Shown: piece by piece, positions 35,891-45,043 of the stretch
Position numbering within the stretch: the stretch's first letter is position 1
How the letters are laid out: each line of letters begins with the position of its first letter
NCBI RefSeq assembly: GCF_003148765.1
Contig: NZ_QGGV01000009.1
Location: forward strand, 62,001-126,000
Length of the DNA stretch: 64,000 nt
Direction of reading: 5' to 3'
DNA from: Silicimonas algicola
GTDB lineage: Bacteria > Pseudomonadota > Alphaproteobacteria > Rhodobacterales > Rhodobacteraceae
Made by a program: the position numbers and the translations under genes
The notes under the pieces: generated by a model
The model's database searches: none
The model's input: only the letters and a program-made list of their open reading frames with translations
What the model was told of the DNA's origin: nothing

Positions 35891-36846
35891 ACCGTCCATC
35901 CGTCGACGATCCCGACGTCTCGCCCCGCGACTGGGCGGCGCGCGCGGCGTGGCTGTCGTACGTTGGTGGCCTGACACAGGACCAGATCGCACGAGAGCTG
36001 GGAATTTCGCGTCAGAGGGCTCAGCGCCTCGTCGCGCGTGCGGCCGCCGAGGGGCTGGTGCGCATCAGCATCGACCATCCGATCGTGGCCTGTCTGGAGA
36101 TGGAGCGCGATCTTAAGACGCGGTTCAACCTTGATCGGGCTTGGGTGTCGCCCAGCCTCGGGCCCGACGCAGATCCGGTACGGGGCGTCGCCGTGTTCGC
36201 GGCACCAGTGTTGGAAGGCATCTTCCAGTCGGACGAGCCAAGGACCGTGGGCCTTGGAACGGGCCGGACGCTGCGCGCGGTGATCGAGCAGATGCAGCGG
36301 ATCGAGGGAGCGCATCACAAGCTTGTGGCGCTGAACGGCAACGTGGCGCCGGACGGGTCTGCGACAGCCTACGAAGTTATCGTGCGACTGGCCGAAAAGA
36401 CCCAGGCGCCCCAGTATCCGCTGGCGATTCCGCTGATCGCCCGGACGCCTGACGAGTACGAGCTTTACATGAAGCTGCCGCACGTCCAGGCGTCCCGCAC
36501 GCTGGCTCAGGCGGCGGACCTGGCCATCGTGGGCATCGGCCAGACCAGCGACGACGCACCGCTTTTTGTGGACGGCTTCATCTCGGAGGCCGAGCTCGAG
36601 GATCTGAGGAGCGTGGGCGCGGCGGGCGAGATCGCGGGCCATGTTTTCGACATGGAAGGACGGTTTCTGGACCACTCGGTGAATGACCGGACAATGGGCG
36701 TCAGGGTGCCTGTCGCAGGAATGCCGCTTTGCTGTATCGCGGCGGGGCGCAAGAAGGTTACCGCACTTCGCGCTGCGCTGGCAGGCGGGTTGATCGACCA
36801 GCTCATCACGGACGAGGAGACGGCGCGCCACTTGCTGCGCGCCTGA
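35887..36846 (+). CDS. SorC/DeoR-type sugar-binding transcriptional regulator (SmoC-like)
   Basis: 319 residues. N-terminal helix-turn-helix (GGLTQDQIARELGISRQRAQ), then a sugar-phosphate isomerase-like effector domain (VGLGTGRTLRAVIEQM, LVALNGNVAPDG, LAIVGIGQTS, EIAGHVFD, NDRTMGV). These are the hallmarks of SorC-family regulators, which respond to sugar or polyol phosphates or free polyols. It lies directly ahead of the polyol transporter, separated by a promoter with a repeat pair it probably binds. Confidence 0.9.
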   Translation: MNRPSVDDPDVSPRDWAARAAWLSYVGGLTQDQIARELGISRQRAQRLVARAAAEGLVRISIDHPIVACLEMERDLKTRFNLDRAWVSPSLGPDADPVRGVAVFAAPVLEGIFQSDEPRTVGLGTGRTLRAVIEQMQRIEGAHHKLVALNGNVAPDGSATAYEVIVRLAEKTQAPQYPLAIPLIARTPDEYELYMKLPHVQASRTLAQAADLAIVGIGQTSDDAPLFVDGFISEAELEDLRSVGAAGEIAGHVFDMEGRFLDHSVNDRTMGVRVPVAGMPLCCIAAGRKKVTALRAALAGGLIDQLITDEETARHLLRA

Positions 36847-36863
36847 GCAGAATTCGGAACCAC

Positions 36864-36923
36864 TTGACAGAATCATGGCAATGGTTGAGCATATGTTCAC
36901 TACATGAGCATATGTTTATGCTC
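36864..36923 (+). promoter_or_regulatory. Promoter with overlapping repeat operator of the polyol operon
   Basis: A consensus -35 box TTGACA (36864-36869) is followed at normal distance by a -10 zone around 36887-36895. Two copies of TGAGCATATGTT lie at 36886-36897 and 36905-36916, 19 bp apart, and the second is part of an inverted repeat GAGCATA/TATGCTC (36906-36923). The first copy covers the -10 zone. This fits a control site for the SorC-type regulator encoded just upstream. Confidence 0.65.
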
Positions 36924-36943
36924 TTGAACTGGGAGGAACATCG

Positions 36944-38251
36944 ATGACTTTCAAGATTCGCACCCTCATGGGTGCGGCAGCCGTTTGTGCGATTGCCGCC
37001 GCGGCGAACGCCCAGACCACCGTTACGATCGCGACCGTCAACAACGGCGACATGATCCGGATGCAGGGTCTGACCGAGGACTTCACGGCCCAGAACCCCG
37101 ACATCACGCTGGAGTGGGTTACTCTGGAAGAGAACGTGTTGCGCCAGCGTGTGACGCAGGACATCGCGAGCAAAGGCGGCCAGTTCGACGTGCTGACCAT
37201 CGGCACCTACGAAGTGCCGATCTGGGGCAAGCAGGGCTGGCTCGTGTCGCTGAACGACCTTCCCGCGGAGTGGGATGCCGACGACATTCTCCCCGCGATA
37301 CGGAATGGCCTGACGGTGGACGGCGAGCTTTACGCGGCGCCGTTCTATGGCGAGTCGTCCATGGTCATGTACCGCAAGGACCTGATGGAAAAGGCCGGGT
37401 TGGAAATGCCCGAGGCGCCCACTTGGGATTTCATCAAGGAAGCCGCAGCGGCGATGACCGACAAGGATGCCGAAGTCTATGGCATCTGCCTGCGCGGCAA
37501 GGCCGGCTGGGGTGAGAACATGGCCTTCCTGACGGCCATGGGCAACTCGTTCGGCGCCAAGTGGTTCGACGAGGAGTGGACGGCTCAGTTCGACTCCGAA
37601 GCCTGGGCCAACACGCTGAACTTCTACATGGACCTGATGACCAACTACGGCCCTCCGGGCGCTTCGACCAACGGCTTCAACGAGAACCTCTCGCTGTTCC
37701 AGCAGGGCAAGTGCGGCATGTGGATCGACGCCACGGTTGCGGCGTCTTTCGTCACTAATCCGGCGGATTCCACTGTTGCCGACCAGGTCGGCTTCGCTCT
37801 CGCGCCTGACAACGGGCTCGGCAAGCGGGGCAACTGGCTGTGGGCCTGGTCGCTGGCCATCCCCGCCGGATCGGATGCCACGGACGCCGCGAAGAAGTTC
37901 GTGGCCTGGGCGACGTCGAAGGAATACACCGCCCTCGTCGCCGAAAATGAAGGCTGGGCAAACGTCCCGCCGGGCACCCGCACCTCGCTCTATGAGAATC
38001 CGGAATACGCCCAGGTGCCGTTCGCCAAGATGACGCTCGACTCGATCAACTCGGCCGACCCGACCAATCCGACCATCGATCCGGTTCCCTACACGGGCGT
38101 CCAGTTCGTCGCGATCCCCGAGTTCGCTGGCATCGCCACCACCGTTGGCCAGGAGTTCTCGGCCGCGCTGGCCGGTCAGCAGACCGTCGAGCAGGCGCTT
38201 GAAAAGGCTCAGGCCCTGACGACTGAAGAAATGGAAGCCGCAGGCTACTGA
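36944..38251 (+). CDS. smoE: Polyol ABC transporter, periplasmic binding protein (SmoE-like)
   Basis: 435 residues with a clear signal peptide (LMGAAAVCAIAAAANAQ). Extracellular solute-binding family 1: TIATVNNGDMIRMQGL, DVLTIGTYEVPIWGKQGWL, YAAPFYGESSMVMYRKDLM, LFQQGKCGMWIDATV, GNWLWAWSLAIP. Sequence style and neighbourhood match SmoE of Rhodobacter, which delivers sorbitol and mannitol. GGGAGGA lies just before the ATG. First gene after the operator, followed by two permeases and an ATPase. Confidence 0.88.
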   Translation: MTFKIRTLMGAAAVCAIAAAANAQTTVTIATVNNGDMIRMQGLTEDFTAQNPDITLEWVTLEENVLRQRVTQDIASKGGQFDVLTIGTYEVPIWGKQGWLVSLNDLPAEWDADDILPAIRNGLTVDGELYAAPFYGESSMVMYRKDLMEKAGLEMPEAPTWDFIKEAAAAMTDKDAEVYGICLRGKAGWGENMAFLTAMGNSFGAKWFDEEWTAQFDSEAWANTLNFYMDLMTNYGPPGASTNGFNENLSLFQQGKCGMWIDATVAASFVTNPADSTVADQVGFALAPDNGLGKRGNWLWAWSLAIPAGSDATDAAKKFVAWATSKEYTALVAENEGWANVPPGTRTSLYENPEYAQVPFAKMTLDSINSADPTNPTIDPVPYTGVQFVAIPEFAGIATTVGQEFSAALAGQQTVEQALEKAQALTTEEMEAAGY

Positions 38252-38362
38252 CGGACTCCTCCCTGCCGGGGGCGGTCTTCGGGCTGCCTCCGGACCTACC
38301 GTACCCGGCACGAGTGATGATCTTTCCCTGTGGGTGCAGCCCACGGCCCGAGAGGATTTGTC

Positions 38363-39229
38363 ATGGCGACCCAACATTCCCGATCCGCCGCCCGACTGAT
38401 GATGGCCCCTGCCGTGATCCTGCTTCTAGGCTGGATGCTGGTGCCGCTCGTCATGACCCTGTGGTTCTCGTTCCGCGAGTACCTGCCGCTGAGAGGCGGC
38501 GACATGGGGTTCGTCGGCTTGGAGAACTACATCCGCTTCGTCACCTCTTCGGCCTTCTGGCCAAGCGTGCAGACGACGCTGGTCCTCGTCGGTGGCGTCC
38601 TTCTGATCACGACGATCTTCGGCATCCTCCTGGCGCTTCTCCTCGACCAGCCGATGTGGGGTCAGGGGATCGTCCGGATCCTCGTCATCGCACCCTTCTT
38701 CGTTATGCCCACGGTGACGGCGCTGGTGTGGAAGAACATGTTCATGGACCCCGTGAACGGACTCTTCGCCCACATCTGGAAATTCTTCGGAGCGCAGCCC
38801 GTCGAGTGGCTGAGCCAGTGGTCGCTGTTCTCGATCATCATCATCGTGGCCTGGCAGTGGCTGCCGTTCGCGACGCTGATCCTTTTGACGGCGATCCAGT
38901 CGCTCGACAGCGAGCAGCTCGAGGCGGCCGAGATGGACGGTGCGCCTCCGCTGAAGCGCTTCGCCTACATCATCTTGCCCCACCTCAGCCGCGCGCTGAC
39001 GGTCGTGGTGCTGATCCAGACCATCTTCCTTCTGTCGATCTTCGCCGAGATCTTCGTCACGACTCAGGGTTCGTTCGGCACCCGCACGCTGACCTACCTG
39101 ATCTACCAGCGTGTGCTGGAAAGCCAGAACGTTGGACTGGGAAGCGCTGGCGGCATTTACGCCGTCATCCTGGCCAACATCGTCGCCATCTTCCTGATGC
39201 GCATCGTCGGCAAGAACCTGGACGCGTAG
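38363..39229 (+). CDS. smoF: Polyol ABC transporter permease (SmoF-like)
   Basis: 288 residues from ATG 38363 (AGAGGA upstream). Six membrane spans of the MalF type; the EAA loop reads LEAAEMDGAPPLKRFAYIILPHL, the site that docks the ATPase. First spans: PAVILLLGWMLVPLVMTLW. Forms the inner-membrane channel with the next gene product. Confidence 0.9.
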   Translation: MATQHSRSAARLMMAPAVILLLGWMLVPLVMTLWFSFREYLPLRGGDMGFVGLENYIRFVTSSAFWPSVQTTLVLVGGVLLITTIFGILLALLLDQPMWGQGIVRILVIAPFFVMPTVTALVWKNMFMDPVNGLFAHIWKFFGAQPVEWLSQWSLFSIIIIVAWQWLPFATLILLTAIQSLDSEQLEAAEMDGAPPLKRFAYIILPHLSRALTVVVLIQTIFLLSIFAEIFVTTQGSFGTRTLTYLIYQRVLESQNVGLGSAGGIYAVILANIVAIFLMRIVGKNLDA

Positions 39230-39239
39230 GAGACAGAGC

Positions 39240-40070
39240 ATGGCACGAAACGTCACACCGCAGCGCAAGGCCATCAACACCGTCATCGCCTGGGCGGCGG
39301 GCTTGCTGATCTTCTTCCCGATCCTCTGGACCATCCTGACCAGCTTCAAGACCGAGGCGCAGGCGATAAGCAGCCCTCCCGTGTTCCTGTTCTTCGACTG
39401 GACGCTCGAGAACTATGCAGTGGTGCAGGAGCGCTCGAACTACATGCGCTTTCTCTGGAACTCGGTCATCATCGCCGGCGGATCGACCGTTCTTGGCGTG
39501 CTGATCGCCATCCCGGCGGCCTGGTCGATGGCGTTCGTCCCGTCGAGGCGGACGAAGGACATCCTCATGTGGATGCTGTCGACGAAGATGCTGCCGGCGG
39601 TGGGTGTTCTTTATCCGATCTACCTCATCTGCATCGAGCTGGGGATCCTGGACAGCCGCGCCGCCCTCGTCGTGGTGCTGATGCTCATCAACCTGCCGAT
39701 CATCGTCTGGATGCTCTATACCTACTTCAAGGAGATCCCCGGGGAGATCCTCGAAGCTGCCCGGATGGACGGAGCTTCACTCAAGGCCGAGATCCTGTAT
39801 GTGCTGACACCGATGGCGGTGCCCGGCATCGCCTCGACCATGCTCCTGAACTTCATCCTGGCGTGGAACGAGGCATTCTGGACCCTAAACCTGACTGCCG
39901 CGAAGGCCGCTCCCTTGACCGCCTTCATCGCCAGCTACTCCAGCCCCGAGGGCCTGTTCTACGCAAAGCTGTCGGCGGCCTCGACCATGGCCATCGCGCC
40001 GATCCTGATCCTTGGCTGGTTCAGCCAGAAACAACTCGTCCGCGGACTGACGTTCGGCGCGGTGAAGTGA
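39240..40070 (+). CDS. smoG: Polyol ABC transporter permease (SmoG-like)
   Basis: 276 residues, six spans of the MalG type ([20 protein letters not shown] at the start). EAA loop [19 protein letters not shown]. It begins 10 nt after smoF and ends 10 nt before the ATPase gene. Second half of the membrane channel. Confidence 0.9.
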   Translation: MARNVTPQRKAINTVIAWAAGLLIFFPILWTILTSFKTEAQAISSPPVFLFFDWTLENYAVVQERSNYMRFLWNSVIIAGGSTVLGVLIAIPAAWSMAFVPSRRTKDILMWMLSTKMLPAVGVLYPIYLICIELGILDSRAALVVVLMLINLPIIVWMLYTYFKEIPGEILEAARMDGASLKAEILYVLTPMAVPGIASTMLLNFILAWNEAFWTLNLTAAKAAPLTAFIASYSSPEGLFYAKLSAASTMAIAPILILGWFSQKQLVRGLTFGAVK

Positions 40071-40080
40071 GGGAAACGAC

Positions 40081-41085
40081 ATGGGACGCATCGTACTCGA
40101 CAAGGTGAAGAAGACGTTCGGCGAGGTCACCGTCATCCCGCCGCTGGACCTCGAGATCGAGGATGGAGAATTCGTGGTCTTCGTCGGCCCGTCGGGCTGC
40201 GGCAAGTCCACGCTTCTGCGCCTGATCGCGGGGCTCGAGGACGTGTCCTCGGGCCAGATCCGGATCGACGGGCAGGATGCGACGAACGTGGCTCCCGCCA
40301 AGCGCGGTCTGGCGATGGTGTTTCAGTCCTACGCGCTTTACCCGCACATGAGCGTCCGGAAGAACATCGCCTTTCCGCTGAAGATGGCGAAGATGGAGCA
40401 GGCCGAAATCGACCGGCGCGTCGACAGCGCGGCGTCAGTCCTGAACCTGACGCCATACCTCGAGCGGCGTCCGGGCCAGCTTTCGGGCGGACAGCGGCAG
40501 AGGGTCGCGATCGGTCGCGCCATCGTGCGCGAACCGGCGGCGTTCCTCTTCGACGAGCCCTTGTCGAACCTCGACGCGGCGTTGCGGGTCGGGATGCGGC
40601 TCGAGATCAGTGAACTTCACAAACGCCTCGCCACCACGATGGTCTACGTCACCCACGACCAGGTCGAGGCGATGACGATGGCGGACAAGATCGTCGTGCT
40701 TCAGGCAGGCGTGATCGAGCAGGTCGGCAGCCCGCTGACGCTGTATCATACGCCCCGCAACAAGTTTGTGGCCGGGTTCATCGGAAGCCCCAGGATGAAC
40801 CTTCTCGAAGGCCCCGAGGCCCAGAAACGGGGTGCTCATACCGTGGGCATCCGGCCCGAGCACATCACCCCCTCGCCGACCGAGGGTCTATGGAAAGGCC
40901 GCGTCGGCGTGTCGGAGCATCTGGGGTCGGACACGTTCTTCCACGTCCACTTGGAGGGACGCGACGAACCCATCACGGTGCGGGCCGGGGGCGAGGTGGA
41001 TATGCATCACGGTGACACGATCTGGTTGACGCCGGACGAAAGCCGGATGCATCGCTTCGACAAGGCAGGCCTGCGAATCTCATAG
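40081..41085 (+). CDS. smoK: Polyol ABC transporter ATPase (SmoK/MalK-like)
   Basis: 334 residues. Walker [11 protein letters not shown] loop [11 protein letters not shown], signature [14 protein letters not shown], Walker [15 protein letters not shown] loop VTHDQ, then the TOBE regulatory domain of MalK-type ATPases (VGIRPEHI). Powers the SmoEFG importer. Confidence 0.93.
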   Translation: MGRIVLDKVKKTFGEVTVIPPLDLEIEDGEFVVFVGPSGCGKSTLLRLIAGLEDVSSGQIRIDGQDATNVAPAKRGLAMVFQSYALYPHMSVRKNIAFPLKMAKMEQAEIDRRVDSAASVLNLTPYLERRPGQLSGGQRQRVAIGRAIVREPAAFLFDEPLSNLDAALRVGMRLEISELHKRLATTMVYVTHDQVEAMTMADKIVVLQAGVIEQVGSPLTLYHTPRNKFVAGFIGSPRMNLLEGPEAQKRGAHTVGIRPEHITPSPTEGLWKGRVGVSEHLGSDTFFHVHLEGRDEPITVRAGGEVDMHHGDTIWLTPDESRMHRFDKAGLRIS

Positions 41086-41154
41086 TGCGGTATGGTCGAT
41101 GCCTGCGTGACGCCACTGCCAGAGGCAGCGGCAAAGGAAACGAGTGATAGCCGA

Positions 41155-42618
41155 ATGATACCCCTGTCCAACGAGACGCTAGACCAGCTTCCCGACGCCG
41201 TGCTGCGCCCGACCTATGATCGCGGCGCCTTGAGGGCAGGTATCGTCCACATCGGTCTCGGCAACTTTCATCGCGCTCACCAGGCCTGGTATCTGCACCG
41301 GCTGATGCAGGAGGGACTGGCCCACGACTGGGCTATCGTCGGCGCTGGCGTGCGCCCCTACGACGCCGCGATGCGCGAGAAGATGAAATCGCAGGACTAC
41401 CTGACGACGCTGATCGAACTCGACCCGGGAGGAAGCTCGGCCGAGGTGACGGGGTCCATGATCGACTACGTTCCGATCGAAGAAGGCAACGGTGCGCTGA
41501 TCGCCAGAATGGCAGATCCGGCAATCCGTATCGTTGCATTGACCGTGACCGAGGGCGGCTACTTCATCGACGCTGCCAACAAGGGCTTAGATGCCGCTCA
41601 CCCCGACATCGTCCATGACGCCGCTCACCCCGACCGCCCGCGCACCGCCTTCGGTGCGATGATCGCGGCGCTCAAGCGGCGACGGGATTCAGGCGCTGGG
41701 CCCTTCACGGGACAGAGCTGCGACAACCTCCAGGGCAATGGCGAAGTCCTGAAGCGGACAATCCTGTCGCTTGCGCGGATGGGCGACGCCGACCTCGCGG
41801 ACTGGATAGGGGCGAACTGCACCTTCCCGAACTCGATGGTCGACTGCATCGTGCCGGCGACCGGGCCGAACGAGCTTGCGCTCGCACGGGGCCTTGGCAT
41901 CGACGACAAGGTTCCGGTCACGCACGAGAACTTCCGCCAGTGGGTGATCGAGGATGATTTTTGCGCGGGTCGCCCGGATTGGGACAAGGCGGGTGCGACC
42001 TTCTCGCGCCACGTCCATGACTACGAGACCATGAAGATCCGAATCCTGAACGGCGGGCATCAGGTCATCGTGGCACCTGCCGAAGTCTTAGGATTAGAGA
42101 CGATTTCAGCCACTATGGAGCACCCCTCGATCCACGCCTATTTCCACAAGGTCGAGGCGACCGAGATCCTGCCCTTCGTGAAGCCTGTGCCGGGCAAGAC
42201 GCCGGCCGAATACATAGACCTGATAGACCGTCGTTTCTCAAACCCGCGGATCGTGGACACCACACGGCGCGTCGCATTCGACGGATCGAGCCGGCATCCC
42301 GGTTTCCTCTTGCCGATCATCCATGAGGCCCTGGCGGCCGGCACCTCGATCGAAGGGCTGGCGCTGGTCGAGGCGGCGTGGTGCCGCTACTGCACCGGAG
42401 TCCGCGAGAACGGAACGACGGTGGAACCGAACGACCCAATGTGGGATGAACTTCAGGCGGCGGCAACCGCGGCGAAGGACGATCCCGGGGCCTGGCTGGC
42501 GCTTCCGTTCTATGGCGACCTCGGCAATGACAAGCGGTTTGCCGAGCCCTTCGCCAGATGGCTGCGCATGATCCACGCCGACGGCATGAAAGCTGCGCTG
42601 GACACCTACGCGGCCTGA
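41155..42618 (+). CDS. mtlK: Mannitol 2-dehydrogenase
   Basis: 487 residues from ATG 41155; the frame is open to an ATG at 41092 without a ribosome site. Long-chain polyol dehydrogenase: Rossmann start GIVHIGLGNFHRAHQAWYL, TVTEGGYFID, CDNLQGNGEV, CTFPNSMVDCIVP and the catalytic Lys/Asn/His region KIRILNGGHQVI. It oxidises D-mannitol (and often D-arabinitol or sorbitol) to the ketose with NAD. Close to the ATPase gene, so imported polyol is oxidised at once. Confidence 0.92.
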   Translation: MIPLSNETLDQLPDAVLRPTYDRGALRAGIVHIGLGNFHRAHQAWYLHRLMQEGLAHDWAIVGAGVRPYDAAMREKMKSQDYLTTLIELDPGGSSAEVTGSMIDYVPIEEGNGALIARMADPAIRIVALTVTEGGYFIDAANKGLDAAHPDIVHDAAHPDRPRTAFGAMIAALKRRRDSGAGPFTGQSCDNLQGNGEVLKRTILSLARMGDADLADWIGANCTFPNSMVDCIVPATGPNELALARGLGIDDKVPVTHENFRQWVIEDDFCAGRPDWDKAGATFSRHVHDYETMKIRILNGGHQVIVAPAEVLGLETISATMEHPSIHAYFHKVEATEILPFVKPVPGKTPAEYIDLIDRRFSNPRIVDTTRRVAFDGSSRHPGFLLPIIHEALAAGTSIEGLALVEAAWCRYCTGVRENGTTVEPNDPMWDELQAAATAAKDDPGAWLALPFYGDLGNDKRFAEPFARWLRMIHADGMKAALDTYAA

Positions 42619-42890
42619 CCCTCGGTCCTCATCTGCGAGCGTACGGCCAAGTTCATGACCGTGAAGGTATGCGCCAGTCTCACGGCCGTTTCCCTCCGGT
42701 CCTGAACGTCCCCGACGAGGCGCGGGAAATATGGCAGCCCCGCCTCGCCGCAAAGCATCGGCTCGTTCTGGTCAATATTCAGCAGAAGCAGAGTGTTGCT
42801 GACGTGCGGACGCCCGATGTCGGTGTCCTTGCGCAGCTAGATGGTGCTTTCGGTTCTCTGGATGAACAGGCGAAGATTTGCCCGTAATCG
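42606..42890 (-). pseudogene. Gene remnant opposite the mtlK end
   Basis: On the minus strand 42606-42840 reads DTDIGRPHVSNTLLLLNIDQ, then FPRLVGDVQDRRETAVRLAH and NLAVRSQM, protein-like throughout, ending at a TAG that overlaps the last codons of mtlK. In the same frame upstream an internal TAG interrupts LFIQRTESTI. There is no start codon with a ribosome site. I read it as the tail of a decayed gene, perhaps a regulator; family not recognised. Confidence 0.4.
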
Positions 42891-42921
42891 ATGCCGAGAC
42901 GCCAGGCTTGAAGGACGTGGA

Positions 42922-43941
42922 TCACACCCTTTCCAGAGTGACACGCTTTCCGGTCTCGCCGGCCTTCTCGATCGCGGCGATCAGGCGATGCACCTCGAGC
43001 GCTGCCCGGCCTGGAACGAGCGGCGGACGACCTTCCCTGATCGCCTCGGCGAAATCCTCGATCATCGCGCGGTGCCAGTCGCTGGTGAAGGCCATGGGAT
43101 CGGCTCCCGCGCCGCTGCTCGTGGCCCGGCCGACAGTTTCGGATGTCCCGTCGCGATAATCGAGCCTCAGTATACCGGCCTCGAGCCGCGCGGAGCCGTC
43201 ACGACAGTGCAGCGAGATCGTTTCACCGGAACCTGGAAAGCCGGCGGTCGTGGCGAAAAGCTTGCCGAACGCGCCGTTTTCGAATGACAGTCCTGCAACG
43301 ACGAAATCTTCGGCCTCCATATTGTGAGCCCCGGTGGTCGCGCACATGGCGGTGACGTCGCGGACGGGTCCCGTGAGGCTCACCATGAGGTCCATGGTGT
43401 GGATCGCCTGAGTGATCAGAACGCCGCCGCCGTCGCGGGCGTAGGTGCCGCGCCCGGGCTGGTCATAATACTCTTGCGGACGCCACCACGGCACGTCCAC
43501 CTCGACCGAGAGCAAAGGCCCCAGTTGGTCGCGCCGGGCGTTCAGTTCGGCGACCACGGGTCTCGCGCGATGCTGGAGGACGATACCGAGTGGCACGCCA
43601 AGGTCTTCGCAAAGCTCGACGAGGTGCGTGGCGTTCTCGAGCGTGCGCTCTACGGGCTTTTCCATCAGGATTGGCTTCCCGGCGCGCGCGAGGGTCTCGA
43701 CGATTTCAAGTCGCGCATCTGGCGGCGTGATGACGATGGCAAAGTCCACGCTGTGGTCGTTTGCGATCTGGTCCACGTCGAACGCGGGCGAGCCGTCCAA
43801 AGCGGGATGCGAGGCCAGAAAAGCGTCTCTATTAAGGGGATTTCGTGAGTAGACGGGCCCCAGCGCCACAACCTTGGAGCTCGCGATGGCATCGGCATAG
43901 GTCCTTGCCACCATGCCTGTCCCGATAAGCCCGACCTTCAT
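42922..43941 (-). CDS. Gfo/Idh/MocA-family oxidoreductase
   Basis: 339 residues. Rossmann start KVGLIGTGMVARTYADAI, then AIVITPPDARLEIVETLARA, the family-typical ILMEKPVERTLENATHL with the EKP motif, and GGGVLITQAIHTMDLMVSLTG with catalytic H. NAD(P)-dependent sugar or polyol dehydrogenase. It converges on mtlK. It may act in the same polyol or inositol-type pathway but the substrate cannot be read. Confidence 0.9.
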   Translation of the reverse strand: MKVGLIGTGMVARTYADAIASSKVVALGPVYSRNPLNRDAFLASHPALDGSPAFDVDQIANDHSVDFAIVITPPDARLEIVETLARAGKPILMEKPVERTLENATHLVELCEDLGVPLGIVLQHRARPVVAELNARRDQLGPLLSVEVDVPWWRPQEYYDQPGRGTYARDGGGVLITQAIHTMDLMVSLTGPVRDVTAMCATTGAHNMEAEDFVVAGLSFENGAFGKLFATTAGFPGSGETISLHCRDGSARLEAGILRLDYRDGTSETVGRATSSGAGADPMAFTSDWHRAMIEDFAEAIREGRPPLVPGRAALEVHRLIAAIEKAGETGKRVTLERV

Positions 43942-44047
43942 GCCTCATCTCCGCTTTCCACTGCTAGAAAGCTCGCGACACGACTGATCGCCGAAATCGG
44001 CAGCGGCATCGGAACTCCCCTGTGGATAAACACATTGTTCAAACACC

Positions 44048-45043
44048 ATGGTCAATCTTCCAGACAATCGCCACGTTCCCGCCCCCTTGGACCCTCAGGA
44101 TCAAAGCGTAACGAATGCGCATGTACGAGGACGGACATTGATCTCCCTTTGGAGGACCCAGCTTCTGTCGCCACGCGTCTGGATGTCAGCCGCGGTCCTC
44201 TGCTTTGGGACGTCGGCTGTTATCGGCTACCATCAGGACCAGATGTTCGCTGCGGACATGCTCGCTTCGAAGGTCGGGAATCCGACTGAAGTGATGGTCC
44301 AGGATTTCATTGCGGATCGTCACACCAACATGATCGGCCAGGTCCATGTCGTGGGCGACATCGGCAAAGACAAGGCGGCTCGTGTCAACGTGGGGACCAA
44401 AGACAGGCCCCACTGGATCACGGCCTATCCCATCTTCCCTGTGCGGCCCGACGCCCTGCCGCTCGCGCTGCATCTCATCTCGAAGGAATCCGGACTGCCG
44501 CGACGCCCGATTGCGCGCGACGATGCCGGCACCCACGCGCGTTACATGGCTGACCTCGCCCGACTGGCGACCGTGCCGGTCGCCGTCCTGTTCGAGCATG
44601 ATGGCGACGCTCTGGGCGCATCCACGGCGTCCAGGGGCGACAGCGTAGGCAACGTCACCGGAGTGCGGGGAGAGATGGTGACCGGCCGTCCCATCCGCGG
44701 TGCGGTCGAGGCAGCCTTCGACAGTGCCGACCTGCATCTCATGCCTGATGTCTTGCTGCTGTCCGCAGACCCGATGGATGGCGCCGTTGTCCTTCAGGAC
44801 GACAGATTGACCAACGTTAGGCACGCTTTGGCTGTCGTCGGTACGCTGCTGGCGGGCATCGCACTCCTGTCGATGGGAAGCGCGACGTCGATCCTGCGCC
44901 GTGACCGGAAGAGAAATGAGAGAGATGACGACGTGACACCGGTTGCGGCGATGTCTGCCGTCATACAGCGCCGTCGATCCCATAGCCGCCGCCCCGGTGC
45001 AGCGTCCGAGCCTCGTAGACCCAGCGCCGCTACCATTCGCTAA
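44048..45043 (+). CDS. Unknown protein with two membrane segments
   Basis: 331 residues if ATG 44048 is the start (no clear ribosome site; a later ATG at 44183 is possible). One span near residue 45 (VWMSAAVLCFGTSAVIGY) and one near residue 265 (HALAVVGTLLAGIALLSMG) flank a soluble domain of about 200 residues (IARDDAGTHARYMADLARLA, VAVLFEHDGDALGAST), probably periplasmic. The end is basic and Arg-rich. Not recognised. Its last codons overlap the mipZ stop from the other strand. Confidence 0.6.
   Translation: MVNLPDNRHVPAPLDPQDQSVTNAHVRGRTLISLWRTQLLSPRVWMSAAVLCFGTSAVIGYHQDQMFAADMLASKVGNPTEVMVQDFIADRHTNMIGQVHVVGDIGKDKAARVNVGTKDRPHWITAYPIFPVRPDALPLALHLISKESGLPRRPIARDDAGTHARYMADLARLATVPVAVLFEHDGDALGASTASRGDSVGNVTGVRGEMVTGRPIRGAVEAAFDSADLHLMPDVLLLSADPMDGAVVLQDDRLTNVRHALAVVGTLLAGIALLSMGSATSILRRDRKRNERDDDVTPVAAMSAVIQRRRSHSRRPGAASEPRRPSAATIR

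Noticed and set aside
36806-38377. 523-codon open frame on the minus strand
   Set aside because: Antisense of the polyol binding protein, which has a signal peptide and family motifs.
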